NCBI RefSeq assembly: GCF_025370255.1
Contig: NZ_JAMTCD010000004.1
Location: 124,001 to 188,000, forward strand
Length of the DNA stretch: 64,000 bases
Source of the DNA: Shewanella holmiensis
GTDB taxonomy: Bacteria > Pseudomonadota > Gammaproteobacteria > Enterobacterales > Shewanellaceae
Reading direction: 5' to 3'
Shown: piece by piece, positions 47,291 to 57,678 of the stretch
Numbering within the stretch: position 1 is the stretch's first letter
Layout of the letters: each line of letters starts with the position of its first letter
Program-made: the position numbers and the translations under genes
The notes under the pieces: generated by a model
Seen by the model: the letters and a program-made list of their open reading frames with translations, nothing else
Databases searched by the model: none
What the model was told of the DNA's origin: nothing

Positions 47291-49759
47291 ATGAAAGTAA
47301 TGAAATTTGGTGGTACATCTTTAGCAAATTGGCCGCGTTTTTTAATGGCGGCAGATATTATTGCTGAGTCTTCTAAGTTAGAACCTGTAGCAACCGTACT
47401 TTCAGCGCCAGCAACGATTACTAATGCGCTGTTAGAGATGGTTGATTTAGCGGTAAAGGGGGAATCATATCAGGCTGTTGTTCAGCATATCGATACCGTA
47501 TTTAATACTTTATATGCACAAGCAAGCGAACAGTTGTTATCGTCAGCGCAGCAGGCTGTGCTGCAAGTGAAGTTAAATGACCAAATGCTGCAATGGAAAC
47601 ATAAGCTAGAAGGGATTTGCTTATTGGGTGAATGCCCTGATTCAGTAAGAGCTGCAATCGTGGTGTCTGGTGAGCGCTTATCTGCGGCATTAATGGAACA
47701 AGTTATGCTCGCGAAGGGGATTACATCAGCACAATTAGATCCTGTGTCGTTATTCCTTGCACATGGGCAGCCTTTAGAGTCTGTTGTGGATATTAATGTA
47801 AGTAAGCCACGTTTTTCTGTGCTGCCTTTAAATGATTACAGAGTCTGGGTGATGCCGGGTTTCACTGCTGCGGACGCCCATGGAAAAATTGTCACCTTAG
47901 GTCGTAATGGTTCTGATTATTCTGCAGCAGTACTGGCGGCATGTTTAGATGCCTCAAGTTGTGAGATTTGGACTGATGTTGACGGCGTTTACAATACAGA
48001 CCCTAGAGTGGTGACAGACGCGAAGTTATTGTCACAGCTCAGCTATCAAGAAGCCATGGAACTTTCTTATTTTGGGGCAAAAGTCTTGCACCCTAAAACA
48101 ATTGCTCCTATTGCTCAATATCATATTCCTTGTTACATCAAAAACAGTTTTAACCCATCTGCACCAGGCACATTAGTGTCTAACGATGCCGATAAAACGG
48201 GACTGCAAGTTAAGGCCATTTCGAATCTTGACGATCAAACAATGTTTAACGTATCAGGCCCTGGTATGAAAGGCATGGTTGGGATGGCCAGCCGAACATT
48301 GGCGGCTATTTCACGTAGTGGTATTTCGGTATCGCTTATTACGCAAAGTTCTTCTGAATACAGCATTAGTTTTTGTGTGGCAACCAGCGAAGCAGCTAAA
48401 GCTAAATGGTCATTAGAACAAGAGTTTGAATTAGAAATAAAGTCTGAACTGTTAGAACCTATCGAGTTACGTCAAGGTTTAGCGATTGTGTCCTTGATTG
48501 GCGATGGGATGAAAACTCATAAAGGCGTTGCGGCTAAGTTTTTCAGTGCGCTGGCCAAAGCGAGCGTTAATATCATAGCGATTGCCCAGGGGTCTTCTGA
48601 GCGTTCAATATCGACGGTCATTCAGCAAGGTAAAACTAAGCATGCCATAGGGGCTTGTCATCAAGCTTTCTTTGATGTGCAGCAATATGTTGATGTGTTT
48701 TTAGTTGGCGCGGGGAATGTTGGAGCAGGGCTGCTTGAGCAAATAAAACAACAGAATGAAATGCTCAAAGAGCAACATATCAGTATTCGCGTTTGCGGAA
48801 TTGCTAATTCACGTCAAATGCTACTCGATAGTAATGGCGTTGATTTATCCAATTGGCAAGGATTAATAAGTGATAATGCTCAAGCATATGATTTAAATGC
48901 CTTACTAGCGTTTGGGCAAGAGCAGCAATTACTCAATCCAGTGTTAGTAGATTGTACCTCAAGCGCCGCAGTTTCCGACCGCTATTTAGATGTGATGAAT
49001 GCAGGTTTTCATGTGGTTACTCCTAATAAAAAGGCCAACACTCGTGATTATGCGTTTTATCAATCATTACGCAAAGTTAGTTTAGAGCAACGTCGTCAAT
49101 TTTTATATGAAACAACCGTGGGTGCAGGCCTACCCGTGATTGATAATTTGAAAAAGCTTTTATGTGCGGGTGATAAACTGCATAAGTTTAATGGTATTTT
49201 ATCAGGTTCATTATCGTATATTTTCGGTATGCTGGATGAGGGCATGAGTTTGTCGCAAGCTACATCAATTGCTCGTGATAAATGCTTTACAGAGCCCGAT
49301 CCTCGTGATGATTTAAGCGGAATGGACGTTGCTCGCAAAGTGCTGATATTAGCCCGGGAGGTCGGCTTAGCGTTAGAGTTAAGCGATATCAACATTGAAT
49401 CGGTTTTACCAAATGATTTTGATGATAGCGGTGATGTGGACGCATTTATGGCTAAATTGCCTAGCTTAGATGCTCAAGTTTCAGAGCGTGTACTCAAAGC
49501 GCAAGCCGAAGGTAAAGTGTTGCGCTATGTTGGCCAAATCGACGAAGGCAAGTGTCATGTTCGCATAATAGAAGTTGATGCAAACGATCCATTATACAGC
49601 GTAAAAGGTGGCGAGAATGCCCTTGCATTTTATAGCCGTTATTATCAACCTATTCCCTTTGTATTACGTGGATACGGCGCCGGTACTGACGTGACTGCTG
49701 CAGGTGTCTTTGCCGATGTATTAAGAACACTTAATTGGACACGTGAGGTAGGGCTGTAA
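47291..49759 (+). CDS. thrA: aspartokinase I/homoserine dehydrogenase I
   Basis: An 822-residue bifunctional enzyme. Aspartokinase is at the N-terminus ([24 protein letters not shown]). Two ACT regulatory domains follow near 315-450, then homoserine dehydrogenase ([16 protein letters not shown] for NAD(P), [18 protein letters not shown]). It catalyses the first and third steps of threonine synthesis, with threonine feedback. The frame is open from 47267, but GGAGAAG precedes ATG 47291. Coupled to thrB (TAATG). Confidence 0.96.
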   Translation: MKVMKFGGTSLANWPRFLMAADIIAESSKLEPVATVLSAPATITNALLEMVDLAVKGESYQAVVQHIDTVFNTLYAQASEQLLSSAQQAVLQVKLNDQMLQWKHKLEGICLLGECPDSVRAAIVVSGERLSAALMEQVMLAKGITSAQLDPVSLFLAHGQPLESVVDINVSKPRFSVLPLNDYRVWVMPGFTAADAHGKIVTLGRNGSDYSAAVLAACLDASSCEIWTDVDGVYNTDPRVVTDAKLLSQLSYQEAMELSYFGAKVLHPKTIAPIAQYHIPCYIKNSFNPSAPGTLVSNDADKTGLQVKAISNLDDQTMFNVSGPGMKGMVGMASRTLAAISRSGISVSLITQSSSEYSISFCVATSEAAKAKWSLEQEFELEIKSELLEPIELRQGLAIVSLIGDGMKTHKGVAAKFFSALAKASVNIIAIAQGSSERSISTVIQQGKTKHAIGACHQAFFDVQQYVDVFLVGAGNVGAGLLEQIKQQNEMLKEQHISIRVCGIANSRQMLLDSNGVDLSNWQGLISDNAQAYDLNALLAFGQEQQLLNPVLVDCTSSAAVSDRYLDVMNAGFHVVTPNKKANTRDYAFYQSLRKVSLEQRRQFLYETTVGAGLPVIDNLKKLLCAGDKLHKFNGILSGSLSYIFGMLDEGMSLSQATSIARDKCFTEPDPRDDLSGMDVARKVLILAREVGLALELSDINIESVLPNDFDDSGDVDAFMAKLPSLDAQVSERVLKAQAEGKVLRYVGQIDEGKCHVRIIEVDANDPLYSVKGGENALAFYSRYYQPIPFVLRGYGAGTDVTAAGVFADVLRTLNWTREVGL

Positions 49760-50709
49760 TGGATAAAAGTAATCAAGCAGCAATCACTGTCTATGCACCA
49801 GCCTCTATGGGAAATGTCGGCGTAGGCTTTGATTTGTTAGGGGCGGCGTTAGCCCCAATCGATGGCAGTTTGTTAGGTGACCGTGTCACAATTAGCAATA
49901 TCGATACAGGTGTTGAATTTGAGCAAGTCGGGGCTTGGGCACATAAACTGCCAACCAATTTGACTGAAAATATCGTCTATCAATGTGCAGTATTTTTTCT
50001 TGAGAAATTACAGCGAACCGACGGGGTAAAATTAGTATTAGAGAAAAATTTACCCGTAGGCAGTGGCTTAGGTTCTAGTGCTAGCTCGGTTGTTGCTGCA
50101 CTTTATGCCTTGAATGAACATTTTAAACAGCCATTTGACCAACAAGCGCTATTGCTATTAATGGGCGAATTTGAAGGGCAAATATCAGGTAGTATTCATT
50201 ATGATAACGTGGCGCCATGTTACTTAGGCGGTATGCAACTGATGCTTAACACCGCTAAAAAAGTGTGCGCGCCTATTCCAAGCTTTAAGCAATGGTATTG
50301 GGTGGTGGCATATCCTGGTATTTCATTATCCACTGCAAAAATGCGCGCCTTATTGCCAGCACAATACGATAAAGCTGTGGCGATAGAGTTTGGTCGTTAC
50401 TTGAGTGCATTTGTGCATGCCAGTTACCAGCAAGATGCAGACATGGCGATTGAAGTGCTTAAAGATGTATTAGCAGAGCCTTATCGCGCAGCAGCGATCC
50501 CAGGTTACCTTGATGCTAGAGAAGCACTGCAACAGCAAGGAATGCTAACAACTGGGATATCCGGCAGCGGACCAACCTTATTTAGCGTAACCGACTCATT
50601 AGAAAAAGCACAACAGGCGAAAGCGTGGTTAGAGCAACATTATGTGACAGAACAAGGTGGTTTTGCCCATGTATGTCAATTAGATGAACAGGGTACTCGC
50701 CTCGTTTAA
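49759..50709 (+). CDS. thrB: homoserine kinase
   Basis: A 316-residue GHMP kinase. The ATP motif is PVGSGLGSSASSVVAAL, and the N-terminal ASMGNVGVGFDLLGAAL is typical. It phosphorylates homoserine to O-phosphohomoserine. The start overlaps the thrA stop by one base. Confidence 0.97.
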   Translation: MDKSNQAAITVYAPASMGNVGVGFDLLGAALAPIDGSLLGDRVTISNIDTGVEFEQVGAWAHKLPTNLTENIVYQCAVFFLEKLQRTDGVKLVLEKNLPVGSGLGSSASSVVAALYALNEHFKQPFDQQALLLLMGEFEGQISGSIHYDNVAPCYLGGMQLMLNTAKKVCAPIPSFKQWYWVVAYPGISLSTAKMRALLPAQYDKAVAIEFGRYLSAFVHASYQQDADMAIEVLKDVLAEPYRAAAIPGYLDAREALQQQGMLTTGISGSGPTLFSVTDSLEKAQQAKAWLEQHYVTEQGGFAHVCQLDEQGTRLV

Positions 50710-50744
50710 CTGACAAACCGTATTCAATTTTATAGGTAATGGTA

Positions 50745-52028
50745 ATGCAATTATATAATTTAAAACATCCTTCTCAGGAAGTGAACTTCAGTCAAGCAGT
50801 ACAGTTGGGATTAGGTAAAGATAGAGGGCTATTTTTTCCTAAATCAATTCCAGTGTTAAACAATATTGATGACTTGTTGGCAATGCCTTTTGCTGAGCGC
50901 AGTAAGAAGGTACTCGGCGCATGGCTTGCGAATGAGTTAGGTCAGGATAATGTCGATGGTTTAGTGGATAACGCATTTACCTTTGAAGCGCCACTTGCCG
51001 AGGTTGATTACCATCGTAGTTGTTTAGAGTTGTTCCATGGCCCTACTTTAGCATTTAAAGACTTTGGAGCCCGCTTTATGGCTCAATGCGTTAATTTATT
51101 GTCAGCAGATAAAGGATTAACCATTTTAACTGCCACTTCAGGCGATACTGGCGCAGCAGTAGCAGATGCTTTTTATGGGCTAGACAAAGTGCAAGTTGTG
51201 GTGATGTATCCTAAGGGAAAAATCAGTGAACTGCAGGAAAAGATGTTCACCACTTTAGGTAAAAACATCCATACAGTGGCGGTGAATTCTGATTTTGATG
51301 CCTGCCAACATCTCGTTAAGCAAGCATTTGATGATGCGGAAGTGCGCGAAGGGCTGGCATTAAACTCGGCAAATTCAATCAATATTAGCCGCTTGTTAGC
51401 GCAGATATGTTATTACTTTGAAGCGATTGCCCAAGCCAAAAAAGCAGGTCATGAAAACTTTGTGGTATCGGTGCCTAGCGGAAACTTTGGTAATTTAACC
51501 GCAGGCTTGTTTGCCAAAGCTATGGGCTTGCCAATCAAACGTTTTATTGCTGCAACCAATAGCAACGATACAGTGCCGCGCTATCTTGAAAATGGGGATT
51601 GGGCTCCGCACGATACAGTGGCAACTATGTCTAATGCAATGGATGTGTCCGAGCCAAGTAATTGGCCTCGAGTAGAAGCGATTTGTCAGCAAATGGGCTG
51701 GCCGTTATCTGATATTACAGGCTTAGCGTTGAATGAATTACAAACCTCAGAAGCACTAAAAAATCTTTATCAATTAGGTTATCAATCAGAGCCGCATGCT
51801 GCAATTGCCGCTCAGGGTTTACGTCAATTGCTGGCTAAAGATGAATACGGTATCTTTTTAGGCACGGCTCACCCTGCGAAATTCAAAGATGTTGTTGATC
51901 GTGAGTTACAAGTTGACTTACCGCTTCCTCCTGAACTAGAAGCCGTAGCGAATAAGCCAATTCTATCAGTTGAATTGGATGCTGATTTCAGTCAGTTAAA
52001 ATCTCATTTATTTGCTACGCTTCGTTAA
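50745..52028 (+). CDS. thrC: threonine synthase
   Basis: A 427-residue PLP enzyme. The lysine that binds PLP is in FHGPTLAFKDFGARF, and the phosphate loop includes SGDTGAAVADAF. It makes threonine from O-phosphohomoserine, completing the thrABC pathway. An ATG two codons upstream is too close to the AGGT ribosome site, so ATG 50745 is preferred. A terminator follows at 52071. Confidence 0.96.
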   Translation: MQLYNLKHPSQEVNFSQAVQLGLGKDRGLFFPKSIPVLNNIDDLLAMPFAERSKKVLGAWLANELGQDNVDGLVDNAFTFEAPLAEVDYHRSCLELFHGPTLAFKDFGARFMAQCVNLLSADKGLTILTATSGDTGAAVADAFYGLDKVQVVVMYPKGKISELQEKMFTTLGKNIHTVAVNSDFDACQHLVKQAFDDAEVREGLALNSANSINISRLLAQICYYFEAIAQAKKAGHENFVVSVPSGNFGNLTAGLFAKAMGLPIKRFIAATNSNDTVPRYLENGDWAPHDTVATMSNAMDVSEPSNWPRVEAICQQMGWPLSDITGLALNELQTSEALKNLYQLGYQSEPHAAIAAQGLRQLLAKDEYGIFLGTAHPAKFKDVVDRELQVDLPLPPELEAVANKPILSVELDADFSQLKSHLFATLR

Positions 52029-52070
52029 ATCTTGCGAGTTAGACTCGATTAATAATTGATTTGCTATTTA

Positions 52071-52100
52071 AAAAACACTCAACTTTTTGAGTGTTTTTTT
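52071..52100 (+). terminator. terminator of the thr operon
   Basis: AAACACTCAA pairs with TTGAGTGTTT around a short loop, followed by more T residues, about 45 bases after thrC. Confidence 0.88.
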
Positions 52101-52219
52101 GTTTTAGGGGATTGAGATATTTTTCTAGAACATGATCTTGGTCATAACTAATATTTATCAATAGAGTAGATTGGGAAATACTATGAGTTTTGACTAAAAT
52201 ATAGACTAGTGAGGTTTAC

Positions 52220-52786
52220 ATGACGGAGAAGACTATGCTTAAGCGATTAAAGCGAGATCACCAACATATAGCCATATTATTGGACATACTCAGCAATAAA
52301 AATAACCGATTAATTGAAGGTGAAGCAGTTAACTTCAACCTTGTTAGAGACATTGTTGAGTATATGCAAGGTTATGCTGAACACAGCCACCACCCATTAG
52401 AAGATATTACCTATCAATATTACGTAAAAAAAATGTCAGTGCCAAACAGTGAGCAGCTTCATGATGAACATGACAAGCTGGCCCAGGTATCAGGTTCTTT
52501 AATGTACAGTTTAAATATGATCCTTTCTGATATCGTGATTTCAAGAGAGAAGTTAATTAATGATTTAGCCAATTATATTAAGCTCCAAGTTGCACATATG
52601 CAGTTTGAGGAACAAGAAATATTTCCTCATTTTGCTAAATCATTGGATGGGGAAGATTGGCAGAAAATTGAACATTTATGCCAGAAAAAACTAGTTGATG
52701 ATCCACTATTTAGTGAAAATGATAATGCAATTTTTGATGATCTTCGCACGTATATTGCCAATGTCGATAAAAAGATGAAGTTATAG
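52220..52786 (+). CDS. hemerythrin HHE-domain protein
   Basis: A 188-residue single-domain hemerythrin-like protein. Metal-ligand candidates are His14/His16 (RDHQHIAILLD), His57 to Glu61 (HSHHPLEDITY), His84 (LHDEHDKL), His126 and Glu130-Glu133 (AHMQFEEQEIFPHF). Such proteins form a di-iron site and may sense or bind oxygen or NO, or act in iron-sulfur repair. The GAGG site before ATG 52220 is good. It stands alone between two terminators. Confidence 0.85.
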   Translation: MTEKTMLKRLKRDHQHIAILLDILSNKNNRLIEGEAVNFNLVRDIVEYMQGYAEHSHHPLEDITYQYYVKKMSVPNSEQLHDEHDKLAQVSGSLMYSLNMILSDIVISREKLINDLANYIKLQVAHMQFEEQEIFPHFAKSLDGEDWQKIEHLCQKKLVDDPLFSENDNAIFDDLRTYIANVDKKMKL

Positions 52787-52844
52787 CGCATTTGTCGTAA
52801 TTCCCTATTAGATTAAGTCTGATAGAGTACAAGTAGATAGATCA

Positions 52845-52872
52845 AAAAGAGCACCCTAGGGTGCTCTTTTAT
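52845..52872. terminator. bidirectional terminator
   Basis: AAAAGAGCACCC and GGGTGCTCTTTT form a perfect 12-bp stem between the hemerythrin gene and the convergent small gene. Confidence 0.9.
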
Positions 52873-52912
52873 ATTCATGCATAATTGAATAAATATTCAC
52901 TTGAGCTAATAT

Positions 52913-53098
52913 TTATAATACTAAAGTATTTGCATCAAATTCGAAAGAGTCATCAATATCTTGTAACTCTTTCAGTAAGCGCTGCTTATCTTTAATTGCT
53001 TCAATCTCGCGCCATTTACGTTTTTTGTTTGAACTTTTTGTACGGCTTGGTCTTTCAACAACTTCATCTAACGCACAACCATAATCTAAACGATCCAT
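52913..53098 (-). CDS. small basic protein, DUF3545-like
   Basis: A 61-residue protein with the motif KKRKWREIEAIKDKQRLLKEL, a basic, probably helical core, and an acidic end (DIDDSFEFD). It recalls the small DUF3545-type proteins of Shewanella and Vibrio, whose role is unknown. A very strong GGGAGG ribosome site lies before the ATG, which supports translation. No signal peptide or membrane segment. Confidence 0.75.
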   Translation of the reverse strand: MDRLDYGCALDEVVERPSRTKSSNKKRKWREIEAIKDKQRLLKELQDIDDSFEFDANTLVL

Positions 53099-53263
53099 GG
53101 TAACCTCCCTTGTTATTATGATGTCTCTATGCAGATAAATAACATATTTCCATCATAGGGTGCAATAGTTATGTTTCATTAATGTTAACCTGAGGTTAAG
53201 CTTTGATGAATAAATAAATCACTCGCTAGGATTCTATGCTGAAATTGCTAAATTCAAACTCAT

Positions 53264-53290
53264 AAAAAGCCAGCTTTCGCTGGCTTTTTT
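53264..53290 (-). terminator. terminator of the tal-pgi operon
   Basis: AAAAAGCCAGC-TTTC-GCTGGCTTTTTT just after the pgi stop; A and T runs on both sides allow either direction. Confidence 0.9.
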
Positions 53291-53295
53291 AGTGA

Positions 53296-54930
53296 TTAAA
53301 TCTGTCCTTGACGATACAAATTGATTAAAGAATTGCTGGAACAATCTAACGCTTGAGCGTCATTTTCGGCCCCGATTCGGTCTAGTACATCATTGCCTAG
53401 TACTTTTCCTAATTCCACACCCCATTGATCAAATGAATTGATTTGCCAAATTATCCCTTGAACAAACGTTCTGTGTTCATACAGTGCAATTAATGCACCT
53501 AAGGTCGGTGGCGTTAACTTATCCATCAATAAAGTATTGCTAGGTTTATTGCCAGTCATCACTTTATGTTTAGCAATAAGCTGCTTTTGAGCATCATCAA
53601 GCTTACTTGAGCTCATTTCGGCTAATGCTTCTTCGTAGGTACGACCTTGCATTAACGCTTGGGTTTGGCCGAAGCAATTTGATGCTAGCTGATTATGATG
53701 CTCACCGAGCGGATTATGACTTTGTAGCGGCAAAATAAAATCAGCAGGGATCAGTGCAGTACCTTGGTGTAACAGCTGATGATAAGCATGTTGACCATTT
53801 GTACCTTCGCCTCCCCATATAACTGGGCCAGTACTGTAATCTACCGCTGTGCCATTCAAGGTAACGGACTTGCCATTGCTTTCCATATCCAGTTGTTGGA
53901 AATAAGCAGGTAAACCACGTAAATAGTGATCGTAAGTTAAAATCACATGAGATTGGGCACCATGAAAGTTGCTATACAACACAGATAGCATCCCCATGAT
54001 CACAGGCATGTTGTGTTCTAGAGGAGCTTGCTGAAAATGTTGGTCCATGTCAAAGGCACCAGATAACAGTTCTTTAAAGTTATCCATACCAATAACAAGT
54101 GCAATAGGTAATCCAATGGCTGACCATAATGAATAACGTCCACCAACCCAATCCCACATAGGGAAGATGTTGTTAGCATCCATTCCAAATTCAGTAGCTT
54201 TGGCCACATTAGATGTGACGGCAACAAAGTGCTGTGCTACGTCTTGCTGCGATGCGCCTTGAGCTAAAAACCACTCTTTGGCACTTAATGTATTTGTGAG
54301 TGTTTCTTGGGTACCAAAGGACTTTGACGACATAACAAACAGAGTGGTTTCTGCGTTTAATCCTTTTAACTTCTCGCAAATCGAAGTGGCGTCAACATTG
54401 GCCACAAAGTGACAATTTAAGCCTTTCCAATAAGGTCGCAAAGCTTGGGTGACAATTTTAGGCCCAAGAAAAGATCCACCAATACCAATACTGACGATGT
54501 CAGTGATGGCTTTACCTGTATAGCCAGTCCATTGTCCGCTTTGAACTTGCTCTACAAACTCTGCCATTTTAGCCAAGGTCTGTTGCACTTCAGGCACAAT
54601 ATTTTGTCCCTCAGCGTTGATGGTTTGCGAAGCTTTACTGCGAAGAGCGGTATGCAATACCGCGCGTTGCTCGGTGTTATTTATGATGTCACCTGAGAAC
54701 ATGCCAGCAATTTTATCTGTTAACTGTGCTTCATTGGCAAGTTTGAACAATAATGCCAATGTCTCTTCATTTACACGGTTTTTTGAATAATCCAGTAATA
54801 GCCCACAACTCTTTAAGTGCATTGCATTAAAGCGTTGGTCATTCTTCTCAAATAACTCACGCATGTGCGGTAATGCCGCAGTATGAGTGGCTAATTGTTG
54901 CCATGTGGCTGATTGTGTTAATTGAGTCAT
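53296..54930 (-). CDS. pgi: glucose-6-phosphate isomerase
   Basis: A 544-residue Pgi. Signatures are [42 protein letters not shown] and [18 protein letters not shown] with the catalytic histidine. It interconverts glucose 6-phosphate and fructose 6-phosphate in the cytoplasm. It lies 17 bases after tal on the same strand, so the two sugar-phosphate enzymes share an operon. Confidence 0.97.
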   Translation of the reverse strand: MTQLTQSATWQQLATHTAALPHMRELFEKNDQRFNAMHLKSCGLLLDYSKNRVNEETLALLFKLANEAQLTDKIAGMFSGDIINNTEQRAVLHTALRSKASQTINAEGQNIVPEVQQTLAKMAEFVEQVQSGQWTGYTGKAITDIVSIGIGGSFLGPKIVTQALRPYWKGLNCHFVANVDATSICEKLKGLNAETTLFVMSSKSFGTQETLTNTLSAKEWFLAQGASQQDVAQHFVAVTSNVAKATEFGMDANNIFPMWDWVGGRYSLWSAIGLPIALVIGMDNFKELLSGAFDMDQHFQQAPLEHNMPVIMGMLSVLYSNFHGAQSHVILTYDHYLRGLPAYFQQLDMESNGKSVTLNGTAVDYSTGPVIWGGEGTNGQHAYHQLLHQGTALIPADFILPLQSHNPLGEHHNQLASNCFGQTQALMQGRTYEEALAEMSSSKLDDAQKQLIAKHKVMTGNKPSNTLLMDKLTPPTLGALIALYEHRTFVQGIIWQINSFDQWGVELGKVLGNDVLDRIGAENDAQALDCSSNSLINLYRQGQI

Positions 54931-54947
54931 TAATTTACAGTCCTTGT

Positions 54948-55901
54948 TTAGCTTAATTTCTCTTTTAGCATGACCTCAAGTTTACCTTGGTCGACTGCAA
55001 AGTTTCTGATCCCTTCGGCTAATTTATCCACTGCCATAGCATCTTCGTTGAATGCCCAACGGAACTCTGCTTCTGTTAGCGCAGTCGGCGCAGTTGATGA
55101 TGCCGAGACCACTTTAAGTTTTTCAGTCACAATGACATCAGTATTGGCTAACTCTTCTAATAGAGCAGGTCCAATGGTTAAGCGATCGCAACCTGCTAAT
55201 TCAATAATCTCACCGATATTACGGAAGCTCGCTCCCATCACTACGGTGCTATAGCCATGTTGTTTGTAATAATCATAGATTTCAGTAACAGAAATCACAC
55301 CAGGATCCGTTTCTGCGGTGTAGTCTTTGCCGGTATCTTTTTTGTACCAATCAAGAATACGGCCTACGAAAGGAGAAATAAGATAAACACCAGCTTCAGC
55401 ACAGGCTCTTGCTTGAGCAAAACTAAATAATAAGGTGAGGTTACAGTTAATGCCTTCCTGTTCTAGCTCTTTCGCTGCGCAGATACCTTCCCAGGTTGAA
55501 GCTAGTTTGATTAGGATGCGGGATTTATCAATTCCAGCTTCTTTATAAAGCTTGATAAGCTTATGCGCCTTATTAATAGAACCTTGCTTGTCGAAAGAAA
55601 GGCGCGCATCTACTTCAGTTGAAATACGACCAGGGACAAGTTTTAGGATCTCAACGCCAATGTTAACGGCAAGTTTATCACCAGCATCTTCAATTTGTTG
55701 AGCTTGATCGTTACTTTGGCTTTTTGCCCAAGCAACAGCATTATCGATTAAAGAGGCATACTCAGGAATTTGTGCGGCTTTCAAAATCAATGATGGATTG
55801 GTGGTCGCATCTTCTGGTTGATAACGTTTGATTGCCTCAATGTCACCTGTATCTGCAACAATTGTGGTAAATGATTTGAGTTGAGTGAGTGCGTTGGCCA
55901 T
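54948..55901 (-). CDS. tal: transaldolase
   Basis: A 317-residue class I transaldolase (TalB type). It has [13 protein letters not shown] and the Schiff-base lysine in [13 protein letters not shown]. It moves a dihydroxyacetone unit between sedoheptulose 7-phosphate and glyceraldehyde 3-phosphate. AGAGGAA before ATG 55901 sets the start; eight upstream codons are in frame but not translated. First gene of tal-pgi. Confidence 0.97.
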   Translation of the reverse strand: MANALTQLKSFTTIVADTGDIEAIKRYQPEDATTNPSLILKAAQIPEYASLIDNAVAWAKSQSNDQAQQIEDAGDKLAVNIGVEILKLVPGRISTEVDARLSFDKQGSINKAHKLIKLYKEAGIDKSRILIKLASTWEGICAAKELEQEGINCNLTLLFSFAQARACAEAGVYLISPFVGRILDWYKKDTGKDYTAETDPGVISVTEIYDYYKQHGYSTVVMGASFRNIGEIIELAGCDRLTIGPALLEELANTDVIVTEKLKVVSASSTAPTALTEAEFRWAFNEDAMAVDKLAEGIRNFAVDQGKLEVMLKEKLS

Positions 55902-56146
55902 GTAACGTTTCCTCTCGATAAGCAAAATGAATGTTTCAATCCCTTTATTAGAAGCGATTTTACCCTTTATTCCAACTTTTTTTGTAAAAAAATTACGAAA
56001 AATTACAGCTTTTTACTTAAATTCGGTTTTTTATTGTAGCTTAATTCCGTATTTGATTACGGATGAAATAACTTAGCTTAAATATCTAGTATGCTAATTA
56101 GGTTTAAAGCAACAATTTATGGTGTTTTAGATTGTTCATAAAACAA

Positions 56147-56172
56147 AAAAGCCGCTGAAATCAGCGGCTTTT
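56147..56172 (-). terminator. terminator of the OmpA-family gene
   Basis: AAAAGCCGCTGA and TCAGCGGCTTTT form a perfect 12-bp stem, about 22 bases after the stop codon on the minus strand. Confidence 0.9.
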
Positions 56173-56194
56173 CATTTTAGCGTTATAGACTAAA

Positions 56195-57307
56195 TTATTT
56201 TAGTACTGCGCGCTTTTCAGTACCGGTAACGATAGCTTCGATACGACGGTTTTGCTTATTCGCTTCAGGTGTGTTGCCTTCAACGATAGGCTTAGTGATA
56301 CCATAACCAACAGACTTGATGCGGTTGCTGCTGATACCATATTTGCTTTCTAAAGCTTGTGCAACAGAGTTAGCACGACGCTCAGAAAGTGTCATGTTGT
56401 ATGACGCTTTACCAACATTTGAAGCATGACCTTCAATGATCACTGTGTGCTCTGGATTTTTCTTCATGTAGTTTGCTAACTTTTCGATATCAGCATATGA
56501 AGATTGATTGATCACAGAAGAGTTGTTAGCGAATAAAATGCCACCTAAGTCATGCTTAGTTGTTGCCATTTCATATACTGTACAACCTGTAGCATCTACT
56601 TTATGGTCGCTTGGTGTGTTAGGGCATTTGTCTAAACGATCAACAACACCATCATTGTCTGAATCAACATCAGCAGCTACAGCTGCAACAACTGGAGCGG
56701 CAACAGCAGCAGGGGCGGCAGAGCCAAAGCGGTAGCTTAGTTCAAGACCCCAGTAGTTGCTTTCCATAGAAAGTGTGTTCCACTTTTCTTCGTCTAAGTT
56801 TTCATAACGACGGTACTTAGCTGCTAACTTTAGGTTTTCAGTGAAGTTGTAACCGATACCAGCGCCAACATATGGTGCAATACCACTGTCGCTATAGTAT
56901 TCAGTGTTCCACTGCTTTTTGTTAGAAATTAGGTAGTTCATTGCACCAGCTTCTGCTGATAAAGACCATTTGTCAGCAAATGGGTAAAACGCAACTAAAC
57001 CTAAAGTCATACCACGAGCACCAACATCATTTAATTTGTTGCTGTAGTCAACCCATTCAGCACGGCCTAGGTCACGGTAACCTAATTCCACACCGAAATA
57101 ATCATTGAATAAGTATCCGCCGAATACATCCCATGCATACGGGTCGTCTTCGCCACATACTTTCATGGTTTTTTGGTCACAGTTTGGCTCGTAGTTGTTT
57201 ACGCCTAAACCGCCACCTACATACCAAGGAGACATTCCTTCTGCTGCAGATGCAGCAAAAGGTAACATAGAGGTGAGTAATACTACTTTTAATGTGTTCT
57301 TCATCAT
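56195..57307 (-). CDS. ompA: OmpA-family outer membrane protein
   Basis: A 370-residue protein. A signal peptide (cut near ASAAEG) precedes an eight-stranded beta-barrel (about 25-190). An Ala/Val-rich hinge and a thrombospondin type-3 calcium repeat (DVDSDNDGVVDRLDKCPNTP) follow, then an OmpA peptidoglycan-binding domain (IIEGHASNVGKASYNMTLSERRA). It links the outer membrane to the cell wall. The start may be either of two adjacent ATGs. Confidence 0.93.
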   Translation of the reverse strand: MMKNTLKVVLLTSMLPFAASAAEGMSPWYVGGGLGVNNYEPNCDQKTMKVCGEDDPYAWDVFGGYLFNDYFGVELGYRDLGRAEWVDYSNKLNDVGARGMTLGLVAFYPFADKWSLSAEAGAMNYLISNKKQWNTEYYSDSGIAPYVGAGIGYNFTENLKLAAKYRRYENLDEEKWNTLSMESNYWGLELSYRFGSAAPAAVAAPVVAAVAADVDSDNDGVVDRLDKCPNTPSDHKVDATGCTVYEMATTKHDLGGILFANNSSVINQSSYADIEKLANYMKKNPEHTVIIEGHASNVGKASYNMTLSERRANSVAQALESKYGISSNRIKSVGYGITKPIVEGNTPEANKQNRRIEAIVTGTEKRAVLK

Positions 57308-57525
57308 TTATAAGTCCTTTGTTATTTTACTTCACCAATACACATGCTTCTAGTTTGTTATAAACATGTGAAGCTGACACTTGATAGGTGAATCCATTAT
57401 GTTTTAGTCAGCGGCGTAATTATCGTTGCTAATTGAGTGATTTGCCATAGTAAAAATGATTAATTTATGTTTAACGTTAAAATAAAGGAAGAGTTAGGGG
57501 ATTGACATCTTCAGTTTATTTTACA

Positions 57526-57540
57526 TTTTTTTGGGGGGGG
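57526..57540. repeat. T7-G8 homopolymer tract
   Basis: Seven T residues are directly followed by eight G residues, about 225 bases upstream of ompA. G8 stands out in an AT-rich genome and could slip or be a base-count error. Confidence 0.8.
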
Positions 57541-57602
57541 TGTGCTGGGTGTTAGAATTATGTTGCTGATAGAGGGGGCGTTTTAATAAAGTGTCCTCAA
57601 AT

Positions 57603-57631
57603 AATAAATGCGCCCATGGGACGCATTTATT
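57603..57631 (-). terminator. terminator of xfp
   Basis: AATAAATGCG and CGCATTTATT form a perfect 10-bp stem with a nine-base loop, 48 bases after xfp. It is AT-rich, so fairly weak. Confidence 0.65.
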
Positions 57632-57678
57632 TGATTAAGTATTATTTGTATGGCGTTTAATTAATACTGAATAAATGC

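Larger units (their letters stand above)
57308..57678. other. ompA-xfp intergenic region
   Basis: A 371-base region. It carries the ompA promoter, a T7G8 homopolymer junction (57526-57540) and the xfp terminator (57603-57631). No gene recognised. Confidence 0.6.
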
